Below, piece by piece: positions 53,373-60,656 of a stretch of DNA of 64,000 nt; position 1 is the first letter of the stretch, and each line of letters opens with the position of its first letter. The position numbers and the translations under genes are program-made. Under the pieces are notes generated by a model. It saw only the letters and a program-made list of their open reading frames with translations. It was not told the DNA's origin and did not search any database. The stretch comes from an uncultured bacterium (GTDB taxonomy: Bacteria; Bacillota; Clostridia; Oscillospirales; Oscillospiraceae). The DNA is taken from NCBI GenBank assembly GCA_947643715.1, contig CANRXB010000010.1, positions 1 to 64,000 on the forward strand, in the 5' to 3' direction.

Positions 53373-53879
53373 TTATGCTCGTCCGAGCTGTTCGACGACC
53401 AGTCGTGCCACCTCACTGGGCGACAGACGATCCGTCACGATCTTCACGGTGCTTTGTTCCTCGTAGAGCGGAAGATAGGCCGCGCTACGCTCCAGTGCGT
53501 CCATGCTGCGCAGCCCAGTTCGGATATCCTCCATCAAACGGCGACGTAAGGTATCCTCTGAACACAAAAGCGTGAATTGCCGTACCTCCACATCCTCCAG
53601 CTCCAACCGCTCCAAAATGCTTCGCGCGATCTCGGAGCGGTGCATGACCCAGCCAAGTATGACATGATCCAAAGCCGGACTGGCCAAAAAGCGAGAAAGC
53701 ACCGAAACGATGTTATCGCACACCATGGCCTTGGTCTCTTCTGTGACCAGAAAGGGGGCCATCTTCCAGCACCAGTCCCCATCCAAATAGGCGCTTGGCT
53801 GTAACGAACGCAGCAGCTCCTGACAGACCGCAGTCTTGCCCACGCCCATCGGTCCATTGACGAAGAGCAAACGCTTCAT
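53373..53879 (-). CDS. P-loop kinase-like protein inserted between ruvA and ruvB
   Basis: A 168-residue P-loop protein starting [20 protein letters not shown] (Walker A GPMGVGKT), with [13 protein letters not shown] and a C-terminal half rich in helices, ending [15 protein letters not shown]. It resembles small nucleoside/shikimate-kinase-like AAA proteins of unknown substrate. Its ATG overlaps the ruvA stop (ATGA) and it ends 20 bases before ruvB, so it is translated as part of the ruvCAB unit. The longer frame to 54005 overlaps ruvA and is not used. Confidence 0.8.
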   Translation of the reverse strand: MKRLLFVNGPMGVGKTAVCQELLRSLQPSAYLDGDWCWKMAPFLVTEETKAMVCDNIVSVLSRFLASPALDHVILGWVMHRSEIARSILERLELEDVEVRQFTLLCSEDTLRRRLMEDIRTGLRSMDALERSAAYLPLYEEQSTVKIVTDRLSPSEVARLVVEQLGRA

Positions 53880-54481
53880 GCCTTCACCATCTTTTTCAAC
53901 GCCTGTTTGATCACGTCCTCCAGTGAGAAAGCATCCAAATCGATCCCCTGCAAGGCCACCGAGATCTCGCTCTGGCTGTATCCCAACACAGCCAAAGCAG
54001 CACACGCCTCACTGGCCTTGTTTTCCGGGATGACGGTGATGCCGCCGGCGAAGGACTCTCCCCCGCTCACTGTGAGCTGGCCTTTGGCCAGCTTGTCCTT
54101 CAACTCCAGGATGATGCGCTGGGCGATCTTCTTGCCGATGCCTGGAGCAGAAGTGAGCGCCTTCTCGTTGCCGGAAACGATGGCCATAGCCAACCCTTCC
54201 GGGCTGTTGGCGGACAAGATGGCCAGTGCAGCTTTAGGTCCGACTCCTGACACGCCGATGAGCATCCGGAAGCAGCCCAGTTCGCTCTCGCTGCCGAACC
54301 CATACAGCTCGAATATCTCCTCGCGGACATGCAGATATGTATAAAGCTTCGCAGTTTTCCCCATCTCGAGCCTGCTCATCGTATGATCGGTAGTGCGGCA
54401 GGCATAGCCCACCCCGCCGCAGTCGATGACCGCCAGATAAGGCCCCACATGGGCAACGGTCCCATTCAAATAGTAAAACAC
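53876..54481 (-). CDS. ruvA: Holliday junction DNA-binding protein RuvA
   Basis: Tetrameric junction-binding partner of RuvB. The 201-residue length is standard when translation begins at the GTG (54481) that follows AGGAG by 8 bases; an ATG further upstream adds 21 unrelated residues. Seen: FYYLNGTVAHVGPYLAVIDC, helix-hairpin-helix motifs LIGVSGVGPKAALAIL and APGIGKKIAQRII, and the C-terminal RuvB-binding domain. Confidence 0.96.
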   Translation of the reverse strand: MFYYLNGTVAHVGPYLAVIDCGGVGYACRTTDHTMSRLEMGKTAKLYTYLHVREEIFELYGFGSESELGCFRMLIGVSGVGPKAALAILSANSPEGLAMAIVSGNEKALTSAPGIGKKIAQRIILELKDKLAKGQLTVSGGESFAGGITVIPENKASEACAALAVLGYSQSEISVALQGIDLDAFSLEDVIKQALKKMVKA

Positions 54482-54498
54482 ATCGACCTCTCCTGATA

Positions 54499-54996
54499 TC
54501 AATATAAAGTTTGTAGCCGCGAGGTAGACGACCGGGCATGACACAGAGCGATAGCCACTGCGTCGGCGGCATCATCCGGTTTCGGGACAGTGTTCAGGTC
54601 CAAGAGACGCTTCGTCATATCCATCACCTGCCGCTTTTCCGCCTTGCCATACCCCACGACCGCTTGCTTCACCTGGGATGGGTTATACTCACAAATAGGA
54701 AGCCCAAGTTTTTCCGCCGTCATGAGGATCACACCTCGAGCCTGAGCCACACCGATACCAGTGGTGACGTTGTGGTTGAAGAACAGTTCCTCGATGGCCA
54801 TCACATCCGGATGGAACCGGCCGATGAGCTCCTCCAGATCGGTGGCGATGCGCCACAGACGGGCCGGCAAACGGATCCCCGCCTGCGTGTTGATGGCGCC
54901 GCAGGCGACCAAACGATATTTCCCCTGGCCCGCCTCGACCAAACCAAAACCCACGATGGCATACCCAGGATCTATCCCAAGGATGAGCACCAACAT
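54499..54996 (-). CDS. ruvC: Crossover junction endodeoxyribonuclease RuvC
   Basis: Resolves Holliday junctions. The 165 residues carry the four acidic active-site positions: Asp9 in LGIDPGYAIVG, Glu69/70 in AIEELFFNHN, and the Asp pair in KPDDAADAVAIALCHA. It is the first gene of ruvC-ruvA-(P-loop)-ruvB. Confidence 0.97.
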   Translation of the reverse strand: MLVLILGIDPGYAIVGFGLVEAGQGKYRLVACGAINTQAGIRLPARLWRIATDLEELIGRFHPDVMAIEELFFNHNVTTGIGVAQARGVILMTAEKLGLPICEYNPSQVKQAVVGYGKAEKRQVMDMTKRLLDLNTVPKPDDAADAVAIALCHARSSTSRLQTLY

Positions 54997-55051
54997 ACCT
55001 CCCAGTGCGATTTCTTAAATGATATCACAAACGGTCTATAAAAACAAGCAA

Positions 55052-55082
55052 AAACGGCGGATGACGATCGTGTCATCCGCCG
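55052..55082 (-). terminator. Terminator of spoIIM-xerD
   Basis: Minus strand CGGCGGATGAC-ACGATC-GTCATCCGCCG followed by TTTTTGC, directly after xerD. Confidence 0.85.
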
Positions 55083-55096
55083 AAGCGTTCCGAGGC

Positions 55097-55984
55097 TCAA
55101 GCGCGTGGATGTGCTTTGGAATAGACGTCTCGCAGCTTTCGATCGACCACCTGAGTGTAGATCTGGGTCGCGGAGATGTCCGCGTGCCCCAGCATCTCCT
55201 GGATCGATTTCAAATCGGCCCCATTTTCCAGCAGATGGGCGGCGAACGAGTGGCGAAGGGTATGCGGGGTGATCTCCTTATGGATCCCCGCCTTGTCCTG
55301 ATAGCCTTTCACGATCTTCCAAAATCCTTGGCGGCTCATACGCTCTCCGTTCATGTTCACGAAAAGCGCAGGTTCCTCCAGGCTCTCCAACAGCAGGGGC
55401 CGCACATCGTTGACATAGAGCGCCAATGCCTGTACAGCGCCTTTGTAGAGGGGCACGATACGTTCTTTGCCTTTGCTCCGGCACCGCAAAAAACTCGCAG
55501 ATAGGTTCAGGTCCTGGATATCCAGGGAGATGAGTTCAGACACCCGGATCCCGGTGGCATAAAGGAGTTCCAGCATGGCTTTGTCACGACAGCCCTTGTT
55601 GTCGGACGGGTCGGGCTGATCCAGGAACAGGTCCACCTCACGATCGCTCAGGATGGCAGGCAGCTTACGCTCCACCTTGTTGGGCGCGAACCCCTTGGCA
55701 GGATTGACCTGTATCGTCCTGGTGGACATCATATACGTGTAAAAAGATTTCAGCGCCGCCACAGAACGGACCACAGTAGCACAGGATCTCCCCTTCTTCT
55801 CCAGGTACCGCGCATAACGCTCCACATCCTCCCGGCTGACCTGTGTAATGGGCAGACGTTCTCTTTCCACCCAAACGGAAAACTGGCGGACATCCCGTAA
55901 ATAAGAGCTGAGCGTATTGGCCGAGACCCGTTTTTCCTGAGTCAGCCATGTCTCATAGCCGATGATATGATCCAATGGGCCCAA
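55097..55984 (-). CDS. xerD: Site-specific tyrosine recombinase XerD
   Basis: Resolves chromosome dimers at dif. The 295 residues are of canonical XerC/D length: N-terminal YETWLTQEKRVSANTLSSYL, catalytic Arg in TGIRVSELISLD, Lys in RSKGKERIVP, HTLRHSFAAHLLENGADLK and GHADISATQIYTQV with Tyr. The order spoIIM-xerD is conserved in Firmicutes and supports XerD over other integrases. Confidence 0.94.
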   Translation of the reverse strand: MGPLDHIIGYETWLTQEKRVSANTLSSYLRDVRQFSVWVERERLPITQVSREDVERYARYLEKKGRSCATVVRSVAALKSFYTYMMSTRTIQVNPAKGFAPNKVERKLPAILSDREVDLFLDQPDPSDNKGCRDKAMLELLYATGIRVSELISLDIQDLNLSASFLRCRSKGKERIVPLYKGAVQALALYVNDVRPLLLESLEEPALFVNMNGERMSRQGFWKIVKGYQDKAGIHKEITPHTLRHSFAAHLLENGADLKSIQEMLGHADISATQIYTQVVDRKLRDVYSKAHPRA

Positions 55985-55990
55985 CTCCTT

Positions 55991-56611
55991 TCATGAGATG
56001 AAGAAGCGAGAGCATACCGCAGTGAACAGCGCAGGCATCAATGTCTGTTGCAACGCCACAGCCAGTACCAGCAGCCCCGCACAAGGCGACAACGCTTGGG
56101 CCCTCTGGTCCAAGGCAAAAGGCCGTTCTCCAAACGATCTGCTCAGTGACTGCCGGAACGCATCCGCCGAAAGTACGAACAGCACCGGCACTGCGACCAC
56201 AGCAGTGATTCCGAACGCGGCCAATGAAGCCGCCATTCCGGGCAAGCCGAACATGCGGGAAAAGGCGGATGCAGAATATGCCAAGAAAAAGCCACGTGCC
56301 CCAAGAAGGAGCGGGATCCCCACCACACCAAGCGCGGTGGATCCCAGCAGGAACGCGGCCAGCGGCCAACGAGCCAGGTCCCAAATCGAAGACCACAACG
56401 ACGGCTCTATCCCACTTCCCTGTCCTGCCGCTTGAAAGTAAGCCAGAAGGTGATCCAACAGCTCCGGACTATCGCCGCTCCAGCCTGAAAAAGAAAACCC
56501 GCCCAGCGTACCCAAAGAAAAAAAGATACCCAAGATCGCGAGCTGGGTCGATCTGCCCCATGTCGAAGCAGACCTGACACGGTCCCCCATTTTTCGGACA
56601 GTCACCCTCAT
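55991..56611 (-). CDS. spoIIM: Stage II sporulation protein M
   Basis: Membrane protein of the SpoIIDMP complex that remodels septal peptidoglycan during engulfment. About 206 residues with five hydrophobic segments and the family-like LGSTALGVVGIPLLLGARGF. Length and the position upstream of xerD agree with SpoIIM. Start codon choice is uncertain among GTG 56614, ATG 56611 and ATG 56590. A sigma-E-like promoter lies upstream. Confidence 0.88.
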   Translation of the reverse strand: MRVTVRKMGDRVRSASTWGRSTQLAILGIFFSLGTLGGFSFSGWSGDSPELLDHLLAYFQAAGQGSGIEPSLWSSIWDLARWPLAAFLLGSTALGVVGIPLLLGARGFFLAYSASAFSRMFGLPGMAASLAAFGITAVVAVPVLFVLSADAFRQSLSRSFGERPFALDQRAQALSPCAGLLVLAVALQQTLMPALFTAVCSRFFIS

Positions 56612-56646
56612 CACCCCAGCATCATATCATGGATAGGAACTGAAAG

Positions 56647-56675
56647 ATCATATGCTGGAGAACGAAGATATATGC
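56647..56675 (-). promoter_or_regulatory. SigE-like promoter of spoIIM
   Basis: Minus strand GCATATA (56669-56675), 14-base gap, CATATGAT (56647-56654), 35 bases before the start. It matches the mother-cell sigma-E pattern, in line with the known control of spoIIM in Bacillus subtilis. Confidence 0.5.
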
Positions 56676-56874
56676 AAGGCGGAGGTCCCTCTTCCCATGA
56701 CCACGAAAAGGCGATACGGCTGAAAAGGTCATGCACTTTTAATATAGACCTCTTTCTCTGGAAACGCAAGAGAAAATGAACAGATCATTAAATTTTTTAT
56801 AATTATGTAAACTGTTTATGTAAATCATATTATGTCTACTGATGGCACGGCAACCAAGAGACACAATATATAGT

Positions 56875-56929
56875 GAACGAACGATTCGCGGCCACCATAT
56901 ACCGGGCCACAAATCGTTCGTTCGATTTT
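56875..56929 (+). ncRNA. Orphan structured hairpin with T-run (possible small RNA end)
   Basis: GAACGAACGATT (56875-56886) pairs with AATCGTTCGTTC (56912-56923), with an inner GGCC/GGCC pair, followed by GATTTTTTATG on the plus strand. No plus-strand protein gene lies upstream in the gene-free 56612-56952 stretch; AT-rich, promoter-like DNA (around 56780-56850) precedes it. It could be a short non-coding RNA or a lone terminator, and nothing else is visible in this gap beyond the spoIIM promoter. Confidence 0.4.
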
Positions 56930-56952
56930 TTATGATCTTTTATGAAAGGGGC

Positions 56953-58320
56953 TTATCCCCCTGCCATGCCAACCCGAACGGCTTTCATCGCGATGGCGCA
57001 TTCCAGCCGCTTGCGCTGCATATCGCACCCGAAACGGTTCGGTTTTTTGATATCCCCATTGACGAGCAGGTTAGACGCAGAACATCCGCCGCTACAATAG
57101 AACCTGGCCCAACAATCCTTACAGTCAGGACGGGTATAGATGTTCAGCCCGGCAAATCGCCTGGAAAGCTCCATATCGAAAGTTCCATCGTAGAGGTTCC
57201 CTAGCTTGTACTCCTCATTGCCCACGAACTGGTGGCAGGGATAGATATCCCCTTCTGGAGTGATCGCTACATATTCGCAGCCAGCACCACAGCCCCGCAT
57301 CCGTTTGATCACGCAGGGACCTTGGGACAGATCGACATTGAAATGGAAAAAGTTCACATCGTCTCGTTCCAAAAGCGCCGCCGCGAGGCGTTCATACTCT
57401 TCCAGGATACCAGGCAGGTCCTCTTCCCGGAACGCATAGCCACATTCAGGGCTGCCCACCACTGGTTCCACCGACACATGCCGGAAGCCTTGGTCAGCGA
57501 TATGGATCACATCGGCGGCGAAATCAGGGTTGTAGCGCGTGAAGGTGCCCCGAAGATAGTAATCCTTCTCTCCCCTGCCCGCCACTAGCTTCTGGAATCT
57601 TGGTAGGATCACGTCATAGCTGCCGCCTCCACTCACTGTCTTGCGCATCCGGTCGTTGACCTCCGGCCTTCCATCCAATGACAGCACTACGTTGGACATC
57701 TCACGATCGATATATTCGATGTTCTCATCGTCCAAAAGCACGCCGTTGGTGGTGATCGTGAAGCGGAAGTTCTTCCCATGCTGCTTCTCGATAGAGCGGG
57801 CGTATCCTATGGTAGCTTTCACAGTCTCCATGGCCATCAGCGGTTCGCCGCCAAAGAAATCCACCTCGATGTTCCGGCGCGCTCCAGAGCGCTGGATCAC
57901 GAAATCGATGGCTTTTTTCGCCGTCTCTATATCCATAGTCATCCGGCGTCCGGTGCCAAAATCACCGGTGGACGCGAAACAGTACTGGCACCTCAGATTA
58001 CAGTCATGGGACACATGGAGGCACAGAGCCTTGATCGGCGCCTCCTGCTGCATCAGCACGGCTGCGGCAGGGTCGATGTAGTCGTCTTCGGTAAAAAGCA
58101 GACCATCCCGCTGGAGCCCCAGCAGTTCTGCCCACGCCTCGTCCACCACTGCCGGCGTATATTGAGGCAGTTTGCTATAGACGATCTGAGGACATGTGTC
58201 TGTTAGAGGCTCATTCAGCAGAGATAAGACATCGTAAGCGGTCTTGTCCAACACATGGACAGCGCCGCTATTGACATCCACTGCTATTGGGACCCCTAGG
58301 CAAATAAACGTGTGGACCAT
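56953..58320 (-). CDS. scfB: SCIFF peptide maturase (radical SAM-SPASM thioether-forming enzyme)
   Basis: Radical SAM enzyme that installs Cys-to-Thr thioether bonds in SCIFF-type ranthipeptides. The 455 residues start MVHTFICLGVPIAVDVNSGA, a PqqD-like recognition domain, then the radical SAM core with SHDCNLRCQYCFA (CxxxCxxC cluster) and the GGEPLM SAM motif, and a SPASM domain with the Cys series CGAGC, PCHQF, CKDCW and CSGGC for two auxiliary clusters. AGGAGGAGG is 10 bases before the ATG; an upstream frame extends to 58374 over the attenuator. The precursor gene lies just upstream. Confidence 0.95.
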   Translation of the reverse strand: MVHTFICLGVPIAVDVNSGAVHVLDKTAYDVLSLLNEPLTDTCPQIVYSKLPQYTPAVVDEAWAELLGLQRDGLLFTEDDYIDPAAAVLMQQEAPIKALCLHVSHDCNLRCQYCFASTGDFGTGRRMTMDIETAKKAIDFVIQRSGARRNIEVDFFGGEPLMAMETVKATIGYARSIEKQHGKNFRFTITTNGVLLDDENIEYIDREMSNVVLSLDGRPEVNDRMRKTVSGGGSYDVILPRFQKLVAGRGEKDYYLRGTFTRYNPDFAADVIHIADQGFRHVSVEPVVGSPECGYAFREEDLPGILEEYERLAAALLERDDVNFFHFNVDLSQGPCVIKRMRGCGAGCEYVAITPEGDIYPCHQFVGNEEYKLGNLYDGTFDMELSRRFAGLNIYTRPDCKDCWARFYCSGGCSASNLLVNGDIKKPNRFGCDMQRKRLECAIAMKAVRVGMAGG

Positions 58321-58351
58321 CTTTGGCCGACCTCCTCCTTTGGCGCGCAGA

Positions 58352-58379
58352 AAAAGGGTGGGACGGATCCCCACCCTTT
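58352..58379 (-). terminator. Attenuator between scfA and scfB
   Basis: Minus strand AAAGGGTGGG-GATCCGT-CCCACCCTTT followed by TTC. It likely stops most transcripts after the precursor gene, so that peptide outnumbers enzyme. Confidence 0.75.
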
Positions 58380-58395
58380 CATGCGCTTTGATGGA

Positions 58396-58539
58396 TCATC
58401 GATCGTTCTCACACTTTTGGTTGGCTACAGTACAAGAGGTCTTGCAGGCAGACTGGCAAGAGGTCTGGCACTCACCGCAACCGCCGTGAGCCGCGCTCTG
58501 CTTCAGCGTAGCGCCATTGAGCGTCTGGATGTGGGTCAT
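58396..58539 (-). CDS. scfA: SCIFF ranthipeptide precursor (six cysteines in forty-five residues)
   Basis: A 47-residue precursor starting MTHIQTLNGATLKQSAAHGG, with six cysteines at 21, 24, 28, 32, 36 and 43, and threonines at 26, 34 and 37 as possible thioether partners. This is the conserved Clostridial SCIFF family, nearly always beside its radical SAM-SPASM maturase, as here. GGAGGGAGAT precedes the ATG. The mature function is not settled; population-density signalling has been proposed for ranthipeptides. Confidence 0.95.
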   Translation of the reverse strand: MTHIQTLNGATLKQSAAHGGCGECQTSCQSACKTSCTVANQKCENDR

Positions 58540-58572
58540 GGGTATCTCCCTCCAATTCAATGATTTCATCTT

Positions 58573-58601
58573 ATTATATCATGCGTTCGAAAGAAATTCA
58601 A
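58573..58601 (-). promoter_or_regulatory. Promoter of scfA-scfB
   Basis: Minus strand TTGAAT (58596-58601), 17-base spacer, TATAAT (58573-58578), 34 bases before the scfA start. It is divergent from the cotJ genes. Confidence 0.75.
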
Positions 58602-58705
58602 TACAATTATTTTTTTCGACATTTCCCGTGGCACCGGGCAGCGGGGCAGCATAAGCTGGATTGACAGCGTTAAGCTGTCGAACTTTGATCGAAGGAGGGG
58701 TCCGC

Positions 58706-59167
58706 TTGAACCCTGATACCGGAATCACGAACCGCCCCTGCGCGGACACATGTGGGACATTGCCCGGCTGCGCGCCGCTGGCGGTGCCGTATGTGCCTTT
58801 CCAGCAAGAGGGCAGTCAAAAATATGATCAGACCAACGCTTTGGCCAACGGGACCATCTTCCCTGCCCTGAACCTTCCCTTCCACCTGAAGGTCAACGCC
58901 GCCGAGCTGCCCACGAGCCATTCGACCCAGCTCCAAGCGCTGTTGTTCGTGGTCACTGAGCTGGGGCTGTACCTGGACACCCACCAGGACGACACAGAGG
59001 CATTCAAGCTGTTCCAGCAATACACGGAGATGGCCAGGGAGGCAAAAAAGCGCTACGAAGAGATGCACGGCCCACTCACCAAACTGAGCGCTGGTCAAGA
59101 TAAGACCTACCGTTGGCTGGACGATCCCTGGCCCTGGGAATTCAATGGGAACGGAGGGGACAAATAA
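58706..59167 (+). CDS. Spore coat CotJA-CotJB fusion protein
   Basis: Residues 1-70 correspond to CotJA (proline- and cysteine-containing, with CAPLAVPYVPFQ), residues 70-153 to CotJB (LQALLFVVTELGLYLDTHQD, then a helical KLFQQYTEMAREAKKRYEEM and the terminal WPWEF). In most spore-formers these are two genes followed by cotJC. Here they are one frame. Start is a TTG 7 bases after AGGAGG; no ATG fits. The stop overlaps the ATG of cotJC. CotJ proteins are part of the spore coat or inner coat layers. Confidence 0.85.
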   Translation: MNPDTGITNRPCADTCGTLPGCAPLAVPYVPFQQEGSQKYDQTNALANGTIFPALNLPFHLKVNAAELPTSHSTQLQALLFVVTELGLYLDTHQDDTEAFKLFQQYTEMAREAKKRYEEMHGPLTKLSAGQDKTYRWLDDPWPWEFNGNGGDK

Positions 59168-59259
59168 TGTTCGTTTATGAAAAGAAGCTGCAGTATCCCG
59201 TCCGGATCAAGAATACCAACCCCAAGCTGGCAGCAGTCATAATCTCCCAGTACGGAGGT
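59167..59259 (+). pseudogene. cotJC: cotJC, 5' part (manganese-catalase-like coat protein), cut after 31 codons
   Basis: Begins MFVYEKKLQYPVRIKNTNPK, followed by LAAVIISQYGG, the standard CotJC N-terminus, then leaves the family at the GGAGG core (59254-59258), continuing into element DNA with a stop about 23 codons later. The ATG overlaps the cotJA-cotJB stop region. The missing continuation is found at 63,218. In this orientation no functional CotJC can be made. Confidence 0.92.
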
Positions 59260-59431
59260 CTTTACATCGTCAGCCTATCATGCCGGAGCCAACGCTCCCG
59301 ACCTTGCGCATCCGGCCCGGATCGATGAGCAAACGCGTCAGCATCGCTGGCAGGGCGGGGACCGCTCCTCTTTTACCGGTCGTTTCATCGGATACACCTT
59401 CTATTTTTGGGGCAAACTGGCCAGGAGGTGA
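59255..59431 (+). other. 3' part of an element reading frame cut by the left junction
   Basis: From the left core, the +1 frame reads 58 codons without a start, with AYHAGANAPDLAHPARIDEQ and later FTGRFIGYTFYFWGKLARR, then TGA inside the ribosome site of the next gene. Composition looks coding. The missing start lies at the right end: the ATG at 63216-63218 would join it in frame in a circular form, giving 59 residues. No family recognised. Confidence 0.55.
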
Positions 59432-59433
59432 TC

Positions 59434-59601
59434 ATGATGAACGATATGCCCATAGGGCTGATGATGACGCTGGCCGAGAACGAGCAGGCCATGCGCCGCT
59501 TCGCTGCGCTCTCAGAGCAGGAGCGAGGCCAAGTGGTAGCGAAAGCCAGCCAAGCCACTTCCCGGGCCGAGATGAAAGCTATCGTCCGGGGACTCGATTG
59601 A
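59434..59601 (+). CDS. Small conserved hypothetical protein (55 residues)
   Basis: Starts MMNDMPIGLMMTLAENEQAM with AGGAGGTGATC at ideal spacing; the second half is helical (FAALSEQERGQVVAKASQ), ending in a MKAIVRGLD motif. It resembles short helical proteins common in Clostridia, but I cannot name a function. It is probably cotranscribed with the next small gene. An alternative start is the second ATG (59437). Confidence 0.7.
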   Translation: MMNDMPIGLMMTLAENEQAMRRFAALSEQERGQVVAKASQATSRAEMKAIVRGLD

Positions 59602-59614
59602 GGGGGCGACCGGT

Positions 59615-59812
59615 ATGGCGAAGAAAGGAATGGCCCGGCCTGACCGGACCCACACCCGTCCCCGGAACGAGGTCCCGGCGGTCCCCGAGATCCAGGGGAA
59701 AGCCAAGCACACCAAGCAGCCCGCTCGGCCCATCATCGCTGGGACCGCTGGGCCGGAGCTGAAGGTCTACCACGCTCAGCCCCACTCCACAGATCATAAC
59801 GATCGGACATGA
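59615..59812 (+). CDS. Small basic hypothetical protein (65 residues)
   Basis: A proline-, lysine- and arginine-rich protein (MAKKGMARPDRTHTRPRNEV, then PEIQGKAKHTKQPARPIIAGT), likely disordered. It starts 13 bases after the 55-residue gene with a GGGGGCG ribosome site and is followed by a clear terminator. Function unknown; the charge suggests nucleic-acid or wall contact, which is a guess. Confidence 0.65.
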   Translation: MAKKGMARPDRTHTRPRNEVPAVPEIQGKAKHTKQPARPIIAGTAGPELKVYHAQPHSTDHNDRT

Positions 59813-59816
59813 CCTG

Positions 59817-59845
59817 CCGCCCCGGAGCCGGGGCGGTCTTTTTTG
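59817..59845 (+). terminator. Terminator after the two small element genes
   Basis: CCGCCCCGG-AG-CCGGGGCGG followed by TCTTTTTTG. Confidence 0.88.
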
Positions 59846-59881
59846 TCCCCATCTGTCCCCGCGCTCTGCCATCTCTTGGCC

Positions 59882-59983
59882 TTAGTTCCACTTCACTATG
59901 GTCTGGATGCCGCCACGGAACATAAGTTCCCCAGAAAGAGCCCCCTTGATGACCGTATCTTTGCGGCGATCCTCTCTGTTCAT
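59882..59983 (-). CDS. Possible 33-residue protein coupled to the upstream gene
   Basis: Starts MNREDRRKDTVIKGALSGEL with its ATG overlapping the stop of the 91-residue gene (ATGA), ending in IQTIVKWN. The coupling and the charged start make it plausible, but no family is known to me. Confidence 0.4.
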   Translation of the reverse strand: MNREDRRKDTVIKGALSGELMFRGGIQTIVKWN

Positions 59984-60255
59984 CCGCCCTCGATGGCCCT
60001 CCCGACCTGCTGAGGACTTCTTTTCAGCCGGAAAAGGCACTGCTCCCACTGCTCTTCTGATAAGCATCTTCCCATTTTGCCCTCCTTCATTGGATCGAAC
60101 TTGGCCTTTCCCTCGAACAAGGCATTGAGATATGTACACCTAATCCATGTGGCCAACTCCTGTTTCTGCACTGGGTCCAGGTCGGCAGTGTCCACCAGGC
60201 GGTCGCCTACATGGACATAGCCGACCGCCTTAATCTTCTGCTCTTTGCGCGGCAT
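59980..60255 (-). CDS. Hypothetical protein (91 residues) in the element
   Basis: Starts MPRKEQKIKAVGYVHVGDRL; the middle DLDPVQKQELATWIRCTYLN and LFEGKAKFD resembles small conserved proteins of Firmicute mobile elements. The AAGGGAGTGA ribosome site favours this ATG; the frame stays open to 60405 upstream. It is transcribed against the recombinase. Function unknown. Confidence 0.6.
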   Translation of the reverse strand: MPRKEQKIKAVGYVHVGDRLVDTADLDPVQKQELATWIRCTYLNALFEGKAKFDPMKEGKMGRCLSEEQWEQCLFRLKRSPQQVGRAIEGG

Positions 60256-60398
60256 CAGGCACTCACTCCCTTCCGCACATCCTATTCCCGGGCAAGGTCG
60301 TCCTATCTCATCGGCAGCCCCAAACACCGCGGCAACACGGCGAGGCCGGGACGTCCGGATAGCCGTGCGCTCATCTCCTTTATCACGGGTTTTTCTCA

Positions 60399-60427
60399 TT
60401 GACAAATGGGGGAACCTGTTTTAAGAT
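60399..60427 (+). promoter_or_regulatory. Promoter of the coiled-coil gene
   Basis: TTGACA (60399-60404), 17-base spacer, TAAGAT (60422-60427). The leader of about 220 bases to the coiled-coil start shows no gene. The rest of 60256-60656 also shows none. Confidence 0.6.
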
Positions 60428-60656
60428 GGAAATGATACCATAGGGTTCTGCCATGGATCGTCAAGCATATGTTTTGCAGCTCAGTCAGCCTATCGCGCCA
60501 AGGTCATACCGACGGAGGAACGCAGTGTCAAGATCACGATATATCCCCTCTCCCCTTTCCTCTGGACCCGTCCCAGCGATCGTATCCCATCGCGCTACTG
60601 TGGCCGTATATCCCTGATCGAACACCTTCCCTCTGCCGATCAGAAAGGAGTTCCCC

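Noticed and set aside
58622-58680. Sigma-E or sigma-K promoter directly before cotJ
   Set aside because: CATAAGCT is present, but no matching -35 lies 13-15 bases upstream; the evidence is too weak to list.
59280-59762. 160-codon plus-strand frame starting MPEPTLPTLRIRPGS
   Set aside because: It overlaps the 55- and 65-residue genes, which have good ribosome sites, and the +1 frame ending at 59431, which looks more like coding sequence; its translation is Arg/Ser/Pro-rich shadow-like.
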